Shown here piece after piece: positions 15,803 through 24,017 of a stretch of DNA of 64,000 nucleotides. The notes under the pieces were generated by a model. It saw only the letters and a list, made by a program, of their open reading frames with translations, was not told the DNA's origin and ran no database searches. The stretch's first letter is position 1. Every line of letters begins with the position of its first letter. This stretch comes from Paenibacillus fonticola DSM 21315. Lineage in GTDB: Bacteria; Bacillota; Bacilli; Paenibacillales; Paenibacillaceae. Position numbers and translations under genes: made by a program. Where the stretch lies: positions 1 to 64,000 of the forward strand of contig NZ_KB907246.1 in NCBI RefSeq assembly GCF_000381905.1. Direction: 5' to 3'.

Positions 15803-16000
15803 CCATTGGCTTCAGGTATAACCGCTCATCGCTACTCCAATCATTGTAGGTTTACGTATGTTACCTATTATACCTAGTATGGGGAATTACCCCATAAATA
15901 TGAAGTGTCCTAGGGTCGAAATTTATTTTACGGTGTCATCCCTTATAAAATGGTTTCTATGATCGCAGGCTGCCTTTTAAGTGCTCGATAGACGTTTTTC

Positions 16001-16663
16001 CTAATTAGAGAGGAGTTGATCGAGCGTTTGGCCGGAGTCTACATGTCCGATATTGATTGCTTCCCATAAATAGAGGGAGGCGACCGAACCGTACGGGCTC
16101 CATAAGCCCATGACCTGTTGCAGATACTTGCGATCCGCCCGCTCCTCCAGACCATAAAGCCACCTGGCGGCGCGCTGCAGCCCGGCATCCCCCACAGATA
16201 CGACATCCTCGCGGCCGAGCCCGAAGATCAGGAACATCTCGGCCGTCCACTTGCCGATGCCTTTAATTGAAGTCAGCGCCTGGATAACTGCATCGTCGCT
16301 CTTTTCGTGCAGGCGCTCTAGCACGACTTCGCCCGACTGTACTTTACTGGATAGGTCGCGGAGATATGCTACCTTGGAAGCGGACAGTCCCGCACCCCGC
16401 AAGGCTTCGTCATTTACCGCCGATAAGGCGTCCGGGGAGAGCTCGCCGGCCAATCCCAGCACCCTGCCACGGATCGTAGCCGCAGCCTTGACGGAAATTT
16501 GCTGGCTGATGATCGAGCGGGCAAGGGCAGCGAAATGCGGGCCTTGCGGCGCCGCCTTGATCTCGCCGATTAGTGTGATCAAGGCTCCCATGCGGGCATC
16601 GGCCTCAGACAAGGCAGCAATACGAGGGTCATCCATCTGAAGATGGAAGGAAATCGGGTTCAT
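16001..16663 (-). CDS. DNA-3-methyladenine glycosylase II-like (AlkA/HhH-GPD)
   Basis: A 220-residue base-excision repair glycosylase of the HhH-GPD superfamily. The helix-hairpin-helix is ALTSIKGIGKWTAEM, and the catalytic aspartate lies about 20 residues later in VVSVGDAGLQRA. ARSIISQQISVKAA is the conserved N-terminal helix. It lacks the extra N-terminal domain of E. coli AlkA, like other short bacterial versions. The start at 16663 was chosen because AAGGAG lies 10 nt upstream. It is transcribed in the same direction as the ABC-F gene upstream and may be co-transcribed with it (38 bp apart). Confidence 0.88.
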   Translation of the reverse strand: MNPISFHLQMDDPRIAALSEADARMGALITLIGEIKAAPQGPHFAALARSIISQQISVKAAATIRGRVLGLAGELSPDALSAVNDEALRGAGLSASKVAYLRDLSSKVQSGEVVLERLHEKSDDAVIQALTSIKGIGKWTAEMFLIFGLGREDVVSVGDAGLQRAARWLYGLEERADRKYLQQVMGLWSPYGSVASLYLWEAINIGHVDSGQTLDQLLSN

Positions 16664-16701
16664 TGGACATTCACTCCTTATTTGCTGAAATAACGATCCC
16701 A

Positions 16702-18759
16702 TCACTTCTCTAGAAGAGAGATATATTTATCAATGAGCGGGTCGAGATTCCGCTGAACTTGATTACGCTCCTCCAGCAGAACGGATAGTTTCTCTGCGTT
16801 GCTCCCGATGCCTGGATCAAGCATAGCTTTAGCGATCTGTGCAATCCTCTCCTCCATGGAGGATATTTCCTGTTCCATTTTGCGAAGTGTGGCAGGGTTA
16901 GCGGCGGAAGAGGCTGCATTGCCGTGCTCTTGTCCCATGGTCTGTCCTGCTTTGTTTCGCACTTTACCATTAGAGGCAGCTTCCGAAACCGGCAATTTGG
17001 GGCGAGCGGAATTTCTCGCCGAGTTGAATTCGTATGCCTGCGTGGGTTCTCCATTTTGCCCAGAGGGCTTAGATTGTCTAGGCATCTCACCCTGCGTGGG
17101 CTGTCCAAGTGCAGCCAACTGCCGCTTCTTCAGCTCAGCCTGATAGTCTTCATAGCTGCCTTCGGTGATGAACATTTTGCCCCCAGCAAGCTCCCATATC
17201 TGGTCTGCGATCTTGTTGATGAAATATCGGTCATGGGAGATGACGAGCACGGAGCCGGCATAATCCTCGAGTGCGTCTTCCAGGGCTTCCCGGGAGTCGA
17301 TGTCCAGATGGTTGGTCGGTTCATCCAGGAGCAGCAAATTCGGTTTTCGGTACATCAGCATAGCCAGTCTCAGCCTGGTCCACTCACCGCCTGAAAGACT
17401 GTGAACCTTCTTAAATACATCACTTCCGTAAAAGAGGAAGCGTGCAAGTTGATTACGGGCTTCCCCGGCTTCCATGCCGAGCTCATTCCGGAAATACTCC
17501 AACACCGTGCAGGGATCGTCCTTGGGTGCCGATCCTTGTGCAAGATAGCCGGTTTCTACCCGCGAGCCGAGCAAAATCTCTCCCTCCTGGACGGATTCTT
17601 TACCTAATATGCACTTCATGAGCGTCGTTTTTCCAGCGCCGTTTCCGCCGATTAAGGCAGCATTCTCTCCGTAGCGAAGCGTATGATTTATGCCGCGGTA
17701 CAGCGTGCGTTCTCCTATGCTTTTCCCTGCTTCACGCAGGACGATAACATCTTTGCCAGAACGGTCAGACTGCGTCAGCTGCAGATCGATGCGTTTTCGT
17801 TCGAGTACGGGTTTCTTCAGCTTGATCATGCGGTCCAGCGCCTTTTGCATAGAGGCTGCTCTGCGGTGGAATCCCGCGTTCGGCGGGTTGGAGCGGTTTC
17901 CCCATTCGATCAGCTGCTTGATGGCCTCCTGCATTTTCTTGATTTTCTTCTGCTGTTCCTGGTAGTCGGCAAATTGCTGGAGCAGCCTGCGCTCCTTCTC
18001 TTTTTTGTATTCGCTGTAGCTGCAGGGGTAGGTAAATGCTTCACCGTCCTCGATTTCGATGATTTTACCGGCCACCCTGTCGAGAAAGTAGCGGTCATGG
18101 GAGATCACGGCAACGGTACCTTTAAAAGCACGCAGAAATTCCTCTAGCCAATGGACGGCAGCCATATCCAAATGATTGGTCGGCTCATCAAGCAGAAGAA
18201 CATCCGGCTGCTGCAGCAAGATGACGGCTAGACCGATCTTCGTCTTCTCTCCGCCGGATAAGGAGCTGAAGGCCTGCTTGTAGGTACTGGCAGAGATACC
18301 GAGCCCTTGAGTCACCCGCTCGATGGACGCCTCCATTTCAAAGCCGCCGTTATGCTCAAAGGCCTCCTGTAAGCTTCCATACTGCTGGAGCAGGCGATCC
18401 ATGTTAGAGCTGTTCATGCCTGATGAGGATAGCGCGGACATTTCCGCTTCCAGCTGCCTCATTTGCGCATGGACCGCGAGCAAAGGTTCAAAGGCGGATT
18501 GCAGCACATCGTATACTGTCATACGGTTGGCATAATCAGGAATCTGGGCGAGAACGCCAAACGTAGTATCTTTGCGGATGGCGATAGAGCCATGATCGGG
18601 CGTTTCACTGCCGGATAAGAGGCGGATCAGCGTCGTCTTGCCGCTTCCGTTGCGGCCGATCAAGCCTACCTTCTCCCCGGATTTGATTTCAAAGGTAACA
18701 TCACTGAGCACCAGCTCGGCACCGTAATATTTTTGGACATTTATGCATTGGATAATCAT
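16702..18759 (-). CDS. ABC-F ATPase (second copy), translation or resistance factor
   Basis: A 685-residue twin-ABC protein without membrane segments. NBD1: GRNGSGKTTL, LSGGEKTK, LLDEPTNHLD, SHDRYFLD. NBD2: GGNGAGKTTL, LSGGEWTR, LLDEPTNHLD, SHDRYF. The interdomain arm is at about residues 245-330. After NBD2 comes a Gln/Ser/Asn-rich linker (about 545-610) and a C-terminal coiled coil (RKMEQEISSMEERIAQI), as in YdiF/Uup-type proteins. The ATG at 18759 has AAAGGAGA 9 nt upstream; an in-frame ATG at 18783 is less likely. A terminator (18822-18848) and a 51-codon leader frame lie upstream on the same strand. It differs from the first ABC-F, so they are not recent duplicates. Confidence 0.87.
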   Translation of the reverse strand: MIIQCINVQKYYGAELVLSDVTFEIKSGEKVGLIGRNGSGKTTLIRLLSGSETPDHGSIAIRKDTTFGVLAQIPDYANRMTVYDVLQSAFEPLLAVHAQMRQLEAEMSALSSSGMNSSNMDRLLQQYGSLQEAFEHNGGFEMEASIERVTQGLGISASTYKQAFSSLSGGEKTKIGLAVILLQQPDVLLLDEPTNHLDMAAVHWLEEFLRAFKGTVAVISHDRYFLDRVAGKIIEIEDGEAFTYPCSYSEYKKEKERRLLQQFADYQEQQKKIKKMQEAIKQLIEWGNRSNPPNAGFHRRAASMQKALDRMIKLKKPVLERKRIDLQLTQSDRSGKDVIVLREAGKSIGERTLYRGINHTLRYGENAALIGGNGAGKTTLMKCILGKESVQEGEILLGSRVETGYLAQGSAPKDDPCTVLEYFRNELGMEAGEARNQLARFLFYGSDVFKKVHSLSGGEWTRLRLAMLMYRKPNLLLLDEPTNHLDIDSREALEDALEDYAGSVLVISHDRYFINKIADQIWELAGGKMFITEGSYEDYQAELKKRQLAALGQPTQGEMPRQSKPSGQNGEPTQAYEFNSARNSARPKLPVSEAASNGKVRNKAGQTMGQEHGNAASSAANPATLRKMEQEISSMEERIAQIAKAMLDPGIGSNAEKLSVLLEERNQVQRNLDPLIDKYISLLEK

Positions 18760-18821
18760 TCTATATAATCTCCTTTGGCTCATGCCGCTTTCACCGAAGC
18801 AAAGCTACCTTGGAGACGAAA

Positions 18822-18848
18822 AAAGGCTGCAGAAATTCTGCAGCCTTC
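18822..18848 (-). terminator. Terminator in the 5' leader of the second ABC-F gene
   Basis: On the minus strand AAGGCTGCAG and CTGCAGCCTT pair around AATTT and are followed by a T-run. It lies between the promoter/leader ORF and the ABC-F start codon, about 65 nt before it, so it is placed to attenuate rather than to end an upstream gene. Confidence 0.75.
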
Positions 18849-18864
18849 TTCACGTAACGTTCCG

Positions 18865-19020
18865 TTAGGTTAAGGTAGGAGCGGCATTTCGCAAGTGTAA
18901 TTTGGATATCGAACAGCTAAAAATGGACAGACTTCTCCCGTTGTCAGCTGCGCCATGAACAATGCCAAATAATGCCATAGGCAATTGGCTGATTCGATTC
19001 CATGCGTACTTGCGGTCCAC
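18865..19020 (-). CDS. Putative 51-residue leader ORF upstream of ABC-F gene
   Basis: GTG at 19020 is preceded by AAGGAGGTG, an almost perfect ribosome binding site, and lies about 27 nt after the predicted transcription start. The frame begins VDRKYAWNRISQLPMALFG and stops 17 nt before the terminator. I do not recognise the product. Its position between promoter and attenuator suggests a regulatory leader whose translation status controls readthrough. A stand-alone small protein is the alternative. Confidence 0.55.
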   Translation of the reverse strand: MDRKYAWNRISQLPMALFGIVHGAADNGRSLSIFSCSISKLHLRNAAPTLT

Positions 19021-19053
19021 TCTACCCACCTCCTTCTAAATATAATTATTTAA

Positions 19054-19082
19054 ATTGTATCCGTTTTGGCATTTATTTTCAA
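19054..19082 (-). promoter_or_regulatory. Promoter of the second ABC-F leader
   Basis: TTGAAA, 17-bp spacer, TACAAT on the minus strand: a near-consensus housekeeping promoter. It lies at the broken 5' edge of the truncated permease gene. Confidence 0.7.
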
Positions 19083-19083
19083 C

Positions 19084-19446
19084 AGCCCCCTGGCTGACAT
19101 AAAAAAGGGATTGACGAAATCGGGGTTAGAAGGGCAATGGGAGGCTGCTTATTCTCTGGGAATGTCCCGTGTTCAGGCGCTTCGGCATGTTGTATTGCCC
19201 CAAGCAGCACGGGTGTCTGTTCCGCCGCTTGGCAACTCTTTTATTAGCCTTGTTAAAGATACATCGCTTGCCTTTACGGTTACTTATGCGGAAATGTTTC
19301 GAAAAGCGCAGGAAATCACTTCAGCGACTTACGAACCGCTGATTGTATATAGCGAGACTGCCCTGATTTATTTGATGTTCAGCACAATCCTTTCCGCTTT
19401 ACAAAGTTATACGGAGAAGCGGCTTGGTGGCTTTTACACCAAATAA
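19084..19446 (+). pseudogene. 5'-truncated amino-acid ABC transporter permease
   Basis: The frame encodes only the C-terminal half of a polar amino-acid uptake permease (HisM/TcyB type): EGQWEAAYSLGMSRVQALRHVVLPQAARVSVP is the EAA loop that contacts the ATPase, followed by SLVKDTSLAFTV and two more helices ending in KRLGGFY. The first two or three transmembrane helices and a proper start are missing. Upstream is the divergent ABC-F leader. No binding protein or ATPase gene is adjacent. It is therefore a remnant left by deletion or rearrangement, probably non-functional. Confidence 0.85.
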
Positions 19447-19567
19447 AATAATGGTTGCTCTGTTATTCATTTCTGGAATCCGTTGCATTATAATGAGTAA
19501 GGCAAAAACGTTCTGATTACACAATCAGATACGAAGTGTCAATCTAAAAGAAGCAAGGGGAGTCTAA

Positions 19568-20017
19568 TTGGAAAGAACAGCAAAATGTATTATTGACGAA
19601 TTGCTGACGCAGTCCGGCAGTAAGGTTTCGGTCGACGTGCGCTTGCGGTTTCCCGGCGGTCGGAACGTAGGCGGCAAATACAGTATGGCCCATCATAAGG
19701 TTACGATGTATTTGGAAGAGATCAAAAAGCAATGTTTAAGTCTATTTGGCTCACTAGATGCTTTTCCGCAAGTGTTTCGTATTGTATTTGCTCATGAGCT
19801 TGGGCATGCAGAGGATGCCAGTCTGAAGGTGCTGTCAGATCTTCTAGATGCTAGCGGCTATGAAATGGAGCGCAACAGAATCGCTCTTCGCATCGAAGAG
19901 AATGCCTGGGATTATGCCAAAACGCTCATTCCCGAGGAAGATCAAAGCATCATGCAGACGGTTATTTATTGCTCGCTGAAGTCTTACCGCGATGCTATCG
20001 CGGGTGAGATCGCCTAG
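19568..20017 (+). CDS. Small HExxH protein, putative zinc metallopeptidase
   Basis: A 149-residue soluble protein. I do not recognise a named family. HELGHA at about residues 78-83 is an HExxH zinc-binding and catalytic motif, and about 40 residues later EENAWDYAKTLIPEE resembles the third-ligand helix of ImmA/IrrE-like peptidases (E-x-x-A-x-x-A-x-x-L). No signal peptide is visible. The TTG start has AAGGGGAG 6 nt upstream. It stands alone between the truncated permease and the convergent DUF4097 operon. A regulatory protease acting on a cytoplasmic factor is possible but speculative. Confidence 0.65.
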   Translation: MERTAKCIIDELLTQSGSKVSVDVRLRFPGGRNVGGKYSMAHHKVTMYLEEIKKQCLSLFGSLDAFPQVFRIVFAHELGHAEDASLKVLSDLLDASGYEMERNRIALRIEENAWDYAKTLIPEEDQSIMQTVIYCSLKSYRDAIAGEIA

Positions 20018-20180
20018 TGATCGCAAACGAACCGCCTATCGTAATCACGGCGGGATCACAATCGAAAATCACAGCAGAATTACCCAGCGAAATAGTTACG
20101 TAGCTGCAATGGAATCGTAGTGGTTCCGCGGCCGAGTTACAATGGAACTAGCGGAATACCATTTAGCATGCCATATGTCA

Positions 20181-20214
20181 AATAGCCCCCAGTGTCTAAA
20201 AACCGGGGGCTATT
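20181..20214. terminator. Bidirectional hairpin terminator
   Basis: AATAGCCCCC and GGGGGCTATT with short T/A runs, between convergent genes. Confidence 0.7.
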
Positions 20215-20239
20215 TTCGGATAATCCCAAAAGGATCAGT

Positions 20240-21193
20240 TTATTTAATCGTAATGTTTCCTGAAGTGGAGCGCACCTTGATGAGGTCATCGGTTACGCCA
20301 GGCGAGACGGGTGATTCGATTCGGCCTGATGTGGCCTTCAGGTCGTATGTGCCTTGAAATTCAGGATCGGCGGAAAGGCTTACGTTTCCGGAGTGGATCG
20401 AAATATCCAATGAGTCCGAGCGCTGCTCCCTAATTGCTATGTTACCGGAGGTGGATTTAAATGTTCCGTTTCCAGTCCAGTCGTTGATATTAATATTGCC
20501 AGAAGTCATCGTAGCATGGATATCGCCTTGTAGGTTTCGGGCCGAGAAATCACCAGAAGTCATTTTGGAAGTTAAATTTCCTGTGAAATGGTCGAGCTTC
20601 ACATTGCCAGAGGTTACGTTAAGCTCGGTGTCAGCCGCAACTTGCTCAAGTGATACTTTACCGGAGAAGTTTTTTATCTGCAAGCGATCGGCAGCCAAAT
20701 CCTGGACTGCCAGGTTGCCTGAATTCGTCTTCAGTGACATTTCTTTGGCGCGTAAAGCCTTAAAGTTTCCATTGTTGGCGAGCAGATCGACGTCGATTCG
20801 ATTTAACATCTGCTCCGGGTCGGTCAATGCCACCGTCACATACTGGGTTGAGGATTGAAAGTCGAGGTCGAGGAAACGAACGATACGCTCCTCCATGAAT
20901 TGCAGGGCAAGGCTTTGGTCGGCGATTTTCGTATCCGTCAGTTTATCGATGGATTTCTGCGGCATATTCCCGCTGGCTTCCACGTAGTTCGTCCCGTCAG
21001 GGCTGGTGATGAATTCAAATTCGACGTCATATTCGCTGTTGATGGAGAGAAGTTGCAGTTCATTATCGTTAAAAGTCCATTTCTGTGTATAGGCGGGCTT
21101 TTTTTCTTCGAAGTTGAAACCTTGATAGATCATTCCGCTGATACCCAGGATGACGCAAATGGTCGCCAGTAGGGTCCATCCTTTTTTATTCAT
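20240..21193 (-). CDS. DUF4097-family beta-repeat membrane-anchored protein
   Basis: A 317-residue protein with one N-terminal transmembrane segment (about 6-25) and a long extracellular or lumenal part made of repeats such as SGNVKLDHF, SGDFSARNL and SGNININDW. TSGN/TSGD recurs every 18-20 residues, as expected for a beta-helix/adhesin-like DUF4097 (YvlB) domain. The start at 21193 has AAAGGAG 9 nt upstream and overlaps the preceding gene by 8 bp. It is the third gene of the PadR-HAAS-DUF4097 operon. DUF4097 proteins act around envelope-stress systems, but the precise function is unknown. Confidence 0.85.
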   Translation of the reverse strand: MNKKGWTLLATICVILGISGMIYQGFNFEEKKPAYTQKWTFNDNELQLLSINSEYDVEFEFITSPDGTNYVEASGNMPQKSIDKLTDTKIADQSLALQFMEERIVRFLDLDFQSSTQYVTVALTDPEQMLNRIDVDLLANNGNFKALRAKEMSLKTNSGNLAVQDLAADRLQIKNFSGKVSLEQVAADTELNVTSGNVKLDHFTGNLTSKMTSGDFSARNLQGDIHATMTSGNININDWTGNGTFKSTSGNIAIREQRSDSLDISIHSGNVSLSADPEFQGTYDLKATSGRIESPVSPGVTDDLIKVRSTSGNITIK

Positions 21194-21791
21194 TGATTTT
21201 AACTCCTTTGGCGACTCGGACATTCCATGCCCAATAAGACGCGCTTAATTTAATGATGCCGGAAAAGGCGCGACGCGAGCCCATGGCCAGAAAGATACCG
21301 ATGCCGACCATCGTGAGGGCGGCAAACGCTTTTGCCGGTAGAAAGGGCCCGTTAAATACATATTCAAGCACAAGGAAGACAGGGCTGATCATGCCGCTGA
21401 CGGCTGCTAGTACAAGAGCTAGGCCAAATGCCCATATTACAGCTAGCAGAGGAAGCATAACCAGGTTGAGGAAGAACAATCCGGCATAAATGGCGGAAGC
21501 AGCTTTCCGGTAAGGGATGTCGCTAGTTTCAGGAGGGGCTGTGCTCGTCTGTCCCTGCGGTTGTTCTCCAAACCAATATAAGGGGTTCAGAGGAACTGAC
21601 CGGTTGCCGAGGGCTTCCTGGGCCAATTCGGCCGGATCGCCCAGTTCGCGGACGATCTCCTCCTCGGTCTTGCCATTCTGAAGACCGAAAGCAAAATGTG
21701 CTTCATAGTCCTCCATCAGTTCATTGCGCTCCTCAGGCGGGAGTGCCGATAAATGGTTGCTAAGCAGCGAGATGAATTCACTCTTGTTCAT
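21186..21791 (-). CDS. HAAS (DUF1700) domain membrane protein
   Basis: A 201-residue protein. Residues 1-70 are a HAAS domain (FISLLSNHLSALPPEERNELMEDYEAHF ... ELGDPAELA), and the rest holds three or four membrane helices. HAAS proteins are commonly encoded right after PadR regulators and are thought to link to them functionally. The ATG at 21791 has AGAGAGG upstream and overlaps the padR stop by 4 bp. Confidence 0.87.
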   Translation of the reverse strand: MNKSEFISLLSNHLSALPPEERNELMEDYEAHFAFGLQNGKTEEEIVRELGDPAELAQEALGNRSVPLNPLYWFGEQPQGQTSTAPPETSDIPYRKAASAIYAGLFFLNLVMLPLLAVIWAFGLALVLAAVSGMISPVFLVLEYVFNGPFLPAKAFAALTMVGIGIFLAMGSRRAFSGIIKLSASYWAWNVRVAKGVKINE

Positions 21792-22114
21792 AGATGGTTT
21801 CCTCTCTCGATTAAATTGGATACGTTGCTGACGAATCGTTTCCATTCAATCACCAGCTTTTTCATGTGAATTTCCCCTTGGGGGGTCAATTTATAATATT
21901 TACGGGGAGGACCCTCGCTCGATTCCTGTAAATATGTCGTGCAGTGTCCTTCGTTCACGAGCCTGCGGAGCAGGGGGTACAGAGCGCCTTCCGCCACTTC
22001 GATATGCTCTGAGACGGATTGGGCCAACTCATAGCCATAGCGATCCTTCTCATGGATGAGTACGAGCACGCAAATTTCCAAGGCGCCTTTTTTGAATTGG
22101 ATACTGATATCCAA
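21788..22114 (-). CDS. PadR-family transcriptional regulator
   Basis: A 108-residue winged-helix protein. KKGALEICVLVLIHEKDRYGYELAQ and EGALYPLLRRLVNEG are diagnostic of PadR, with the wing at GPPRKYYKLTPQG. First gene of the three-gene envelope operon; it is likely to autoregulate it. The ribosome binding site GGCGATGCC before the start is weak. Confidence 0.9.
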   Translation of the reverse strand: MDISIQFKKGALEICVLVLIHEKDRYGYELAQSVSEHIEVAEGALYPLLRRLVNEGHCTTYLQESSEGPPRKYYKLTPQGEIHMKKLVIEWKRFVSNVSNLIERGNHL

Positions 22115-22213
22115 GTGGCATCGCCTCTTTTTCCCATAATTTTATCAGTGTTTATCAGCTGTCTTCACTCTACATAATATCACCCAGTACTGAACAAAGC
22201 AATGTAGCTGATC

Positions 22214-22243
22214 AAAAGAAAGGCACCTGCCGGTGCTTTCTTA
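22214..22243. terminator. Terminator after the Rieske oxidoreductase gene
   Basis: On the minus strand GAAAGCACC and GGTGCCTTTC pair with one bulge, followed by TTTTG. It ends the yhfW transcript just upstream of the padR promoter region. Confidence 0.7.
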
Positions 22244-22283
22244 TAACGTGTGTCTTATTGTTCGCATGTCCTCACTGCTGCTG

Positions 22284-23837
22284 TTAGGGCTGCTGACTGA
22301 GCAGCGGCAGATTTTCCGTAGCCGGTCCTTCCAGCACTTCTCCTTTGTAGTTGAACCTTGACCCGTGACACGGGCAGTCCCAGGAGCGCTCAGCATCGTT
22401 CCATTCCACCTCACAGCCGAGATGTGTGCATGTCGTGTCGACGATATATAGTCTGCCTTCCGCATCCTTATAGCCGCCGGCCCGCTTGCCAAGATGCCGC
22501 ACGACCCCGCCTTCATCAGCCTTTAATTGTTCTGCTCTGCGTTGGATCATTTCTACCTTGCCGGATACCCATTCCTTGGCTACATCTGCGTTTTGTACGG
22601 CAAAGTTTTTAATCCCCGGATTTGCTTTGAAGCGGGAAGGCTTGTACAGGTCTGTATACTTGTTGCCGTGGCCCATAATGAGATCACGGAACATCAGGGC
22701 GGCTACGGTCCCGTTCGTCATTCCCCATTTAGCAAAGCCCGTGGCCACCATAACATGATCCTCGTCCGCAGTGATGGTTCCGATGTAAGGGACTTCGTCC
22801 AGCGTAATGAGATCTTGAGTCGACCAGCGATAAGGAATGCGTTTGGCTCCGAACAGCTTGCCGCCGAATTTCTCCAATTCTTCATAGTGCTTGAACGTGC
22901 ATTCTCCTTTGCCCGTCTTATGCGATTCTCCGCCGACCAGAATGACCTGCTCGCCGTTTAGCAGAGCCGATCTCAGTGAGCGCTTAGGGCTGCCGCAATT
23001 AATGTACATGCCCTGCTCCAACGGAATTTCCGGTTCTATGGCAACTACGTAAGAACGTTCCGCATACAATCTCGTAAAGTAGAACCCGCTTCCGTCATAG
23101 AACGGGAAGTGCGAGGCAGAGATTGCATATTTGCAAGTAATCTTATAACCGTTCTCGGTAGTGAGCTGCCGCCGCCCATTCCCGGTGTTGACGGCCGCAT
23201 CCTCCAGGGTTGTATTTTCGTACAGCGTTCCGCCATGTGATGTTACATATTCGACGAGGGTGCCCAGGTACTGCAGCGGGTGGAACTGGGCCTGATTTTT
23301 CATTCGGATCGCTCCATGGACTTGGATGGGAATCGGCAAGGTGTCGCACCATTCGCCCGGCAGCTCCAGGTGTTCGTATGCCTCCCATTCCGTGCGAAGC
23401 TGCTTTGCCTGTTCCTCAGAGTCGGCATACAAATAGGCGTCCTGCTGTTGCAATTGACAGTCAATTTGATGCTCTTCCACCGTAGATCGAATGAAGGAGA
23501 GAGCTTCCTCATTCGCTTCGTAATACAGTCTGGCTTCCTTATCCCCAAAATGTTTCCTCAGCTTGTCGTAAATTAACCCGTGCTGCGAAGTGATTTTTGC
23601 CGTCGTAAACCCGGTAGTCCCATCAAGAATTACTGCTGCGTCCACTACGGTAACCTTAAAGCCTGCTTGGCACAGCAGATAGGCGGTAGTAATACCCGTA
23701 ATGCCAGCGCCGATGATGGCGATATCGGTCTCGATATTTTCTTTTAGCTGGGGAAAAGAGGGCAAGTCAGTCGTATGCCTCCACATCGACTGAGGAAAGC
23801 GGGGCAAAGCGCCGGAGTCGTATGCTTGTTTAGTCAT
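22284..23837 (-). CDS. yhfW: FAD-dependent oxidoreductase with C-terminal Rieske domain
   Basis: A 517-residue protein with a DAO-type FAD domain (IAIIGAGITGITTAYLL at about 39-55) and a C-terminal Rieske [2Fe-2S] domain with ligands in CTHLGC and CPCHGS. This fusion is characteristic of B. subtilis YhfW; the physiological substrate is not known. AAGGAGATTACC precedes the ATG. It is a single gene with its own terminator, divergent from the ger operon. Confidence 0.9.
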   Translation of the reverse strand: MTKQAYDSGALPRFPQSMWRHTTDLPSFPQLKENIETDIAIIGAGITGITTAYLLCQAGFKVTVVDAAVILDGTTGFTTAKITSQHGLIYDKLRKHFGDKEARLYYEANEEALSFIRSTVEEHQIDCQLQQQDAYLYADSEEQAKQLRTEWEAYEHLELPGEWCDTLPIPIQVHGAIRMKNQAQFHPLQYLGTLVEYVTSHGGTLYENTTLEDAAVNTGNGRRQLTTENGYKITCKYAISASHFPFYDGSGFYFTRLYAERSYVVAIEPEIPLEQGMYINCGSPKRSLRSALLNGEQVILVGGESHKTGKGECTFKHYEELEKFGGKLFGAKRIPYRWSTQDLITLDEVPYIGTITADEDHVMVATGFAKWGMTNGTVAALMFRDLIMGHGNKYTDLYKPSRFKANPGIKNFAVQNADVAKEWVSGKVEMIQRRAEQLKADEGGVVRHLGKRAGGYKDAEGRLYIVDTTCTHLGCEVEWNDAERSWDCPCHGSRFNYKGEVLEGPATENLPLLSQQP

Positions 23838-24017
23838 TGGTAATCTCCTTATATTCGTAGTCGTTCTTCATTATTACCACGTTGTTTGTTAATTAAAGCA
23901 TGGTCAGCTCTGCTTCTTGACGGGAGTGCTTTTTTCGATCGTTTGTATTGCCGCCCGCATGAAATTGAGGCAGTTAGCAAATAATGGGGATATGTTAAGG
24001 GACAGGAGCTGCCAGGC

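Larger units (their letters stand above)
14973..16000. other. Repeat-rich 1-kb intergenic region
   Basis: Between the divergently lying glycosylation operon and the glycosylase gene there is no credible gene. In order it holds a GT-rich stretch with degenerate TGTAGTGT-like units (15015-15200), seven 10-bp repeats (15259-15328), a dispersed inverted-repeat element (15396-15578), twelve 13-bp repeats (15646-15802) and about 190 bp of plain sequence. Confidence 0.8.

Noticed and set aside
15609-15877. Three overlapping Trp/His-rich forward frames
   Set aside because: They arise because a 13-bp repeat leaves all frames open; none has a ribosome binding site.
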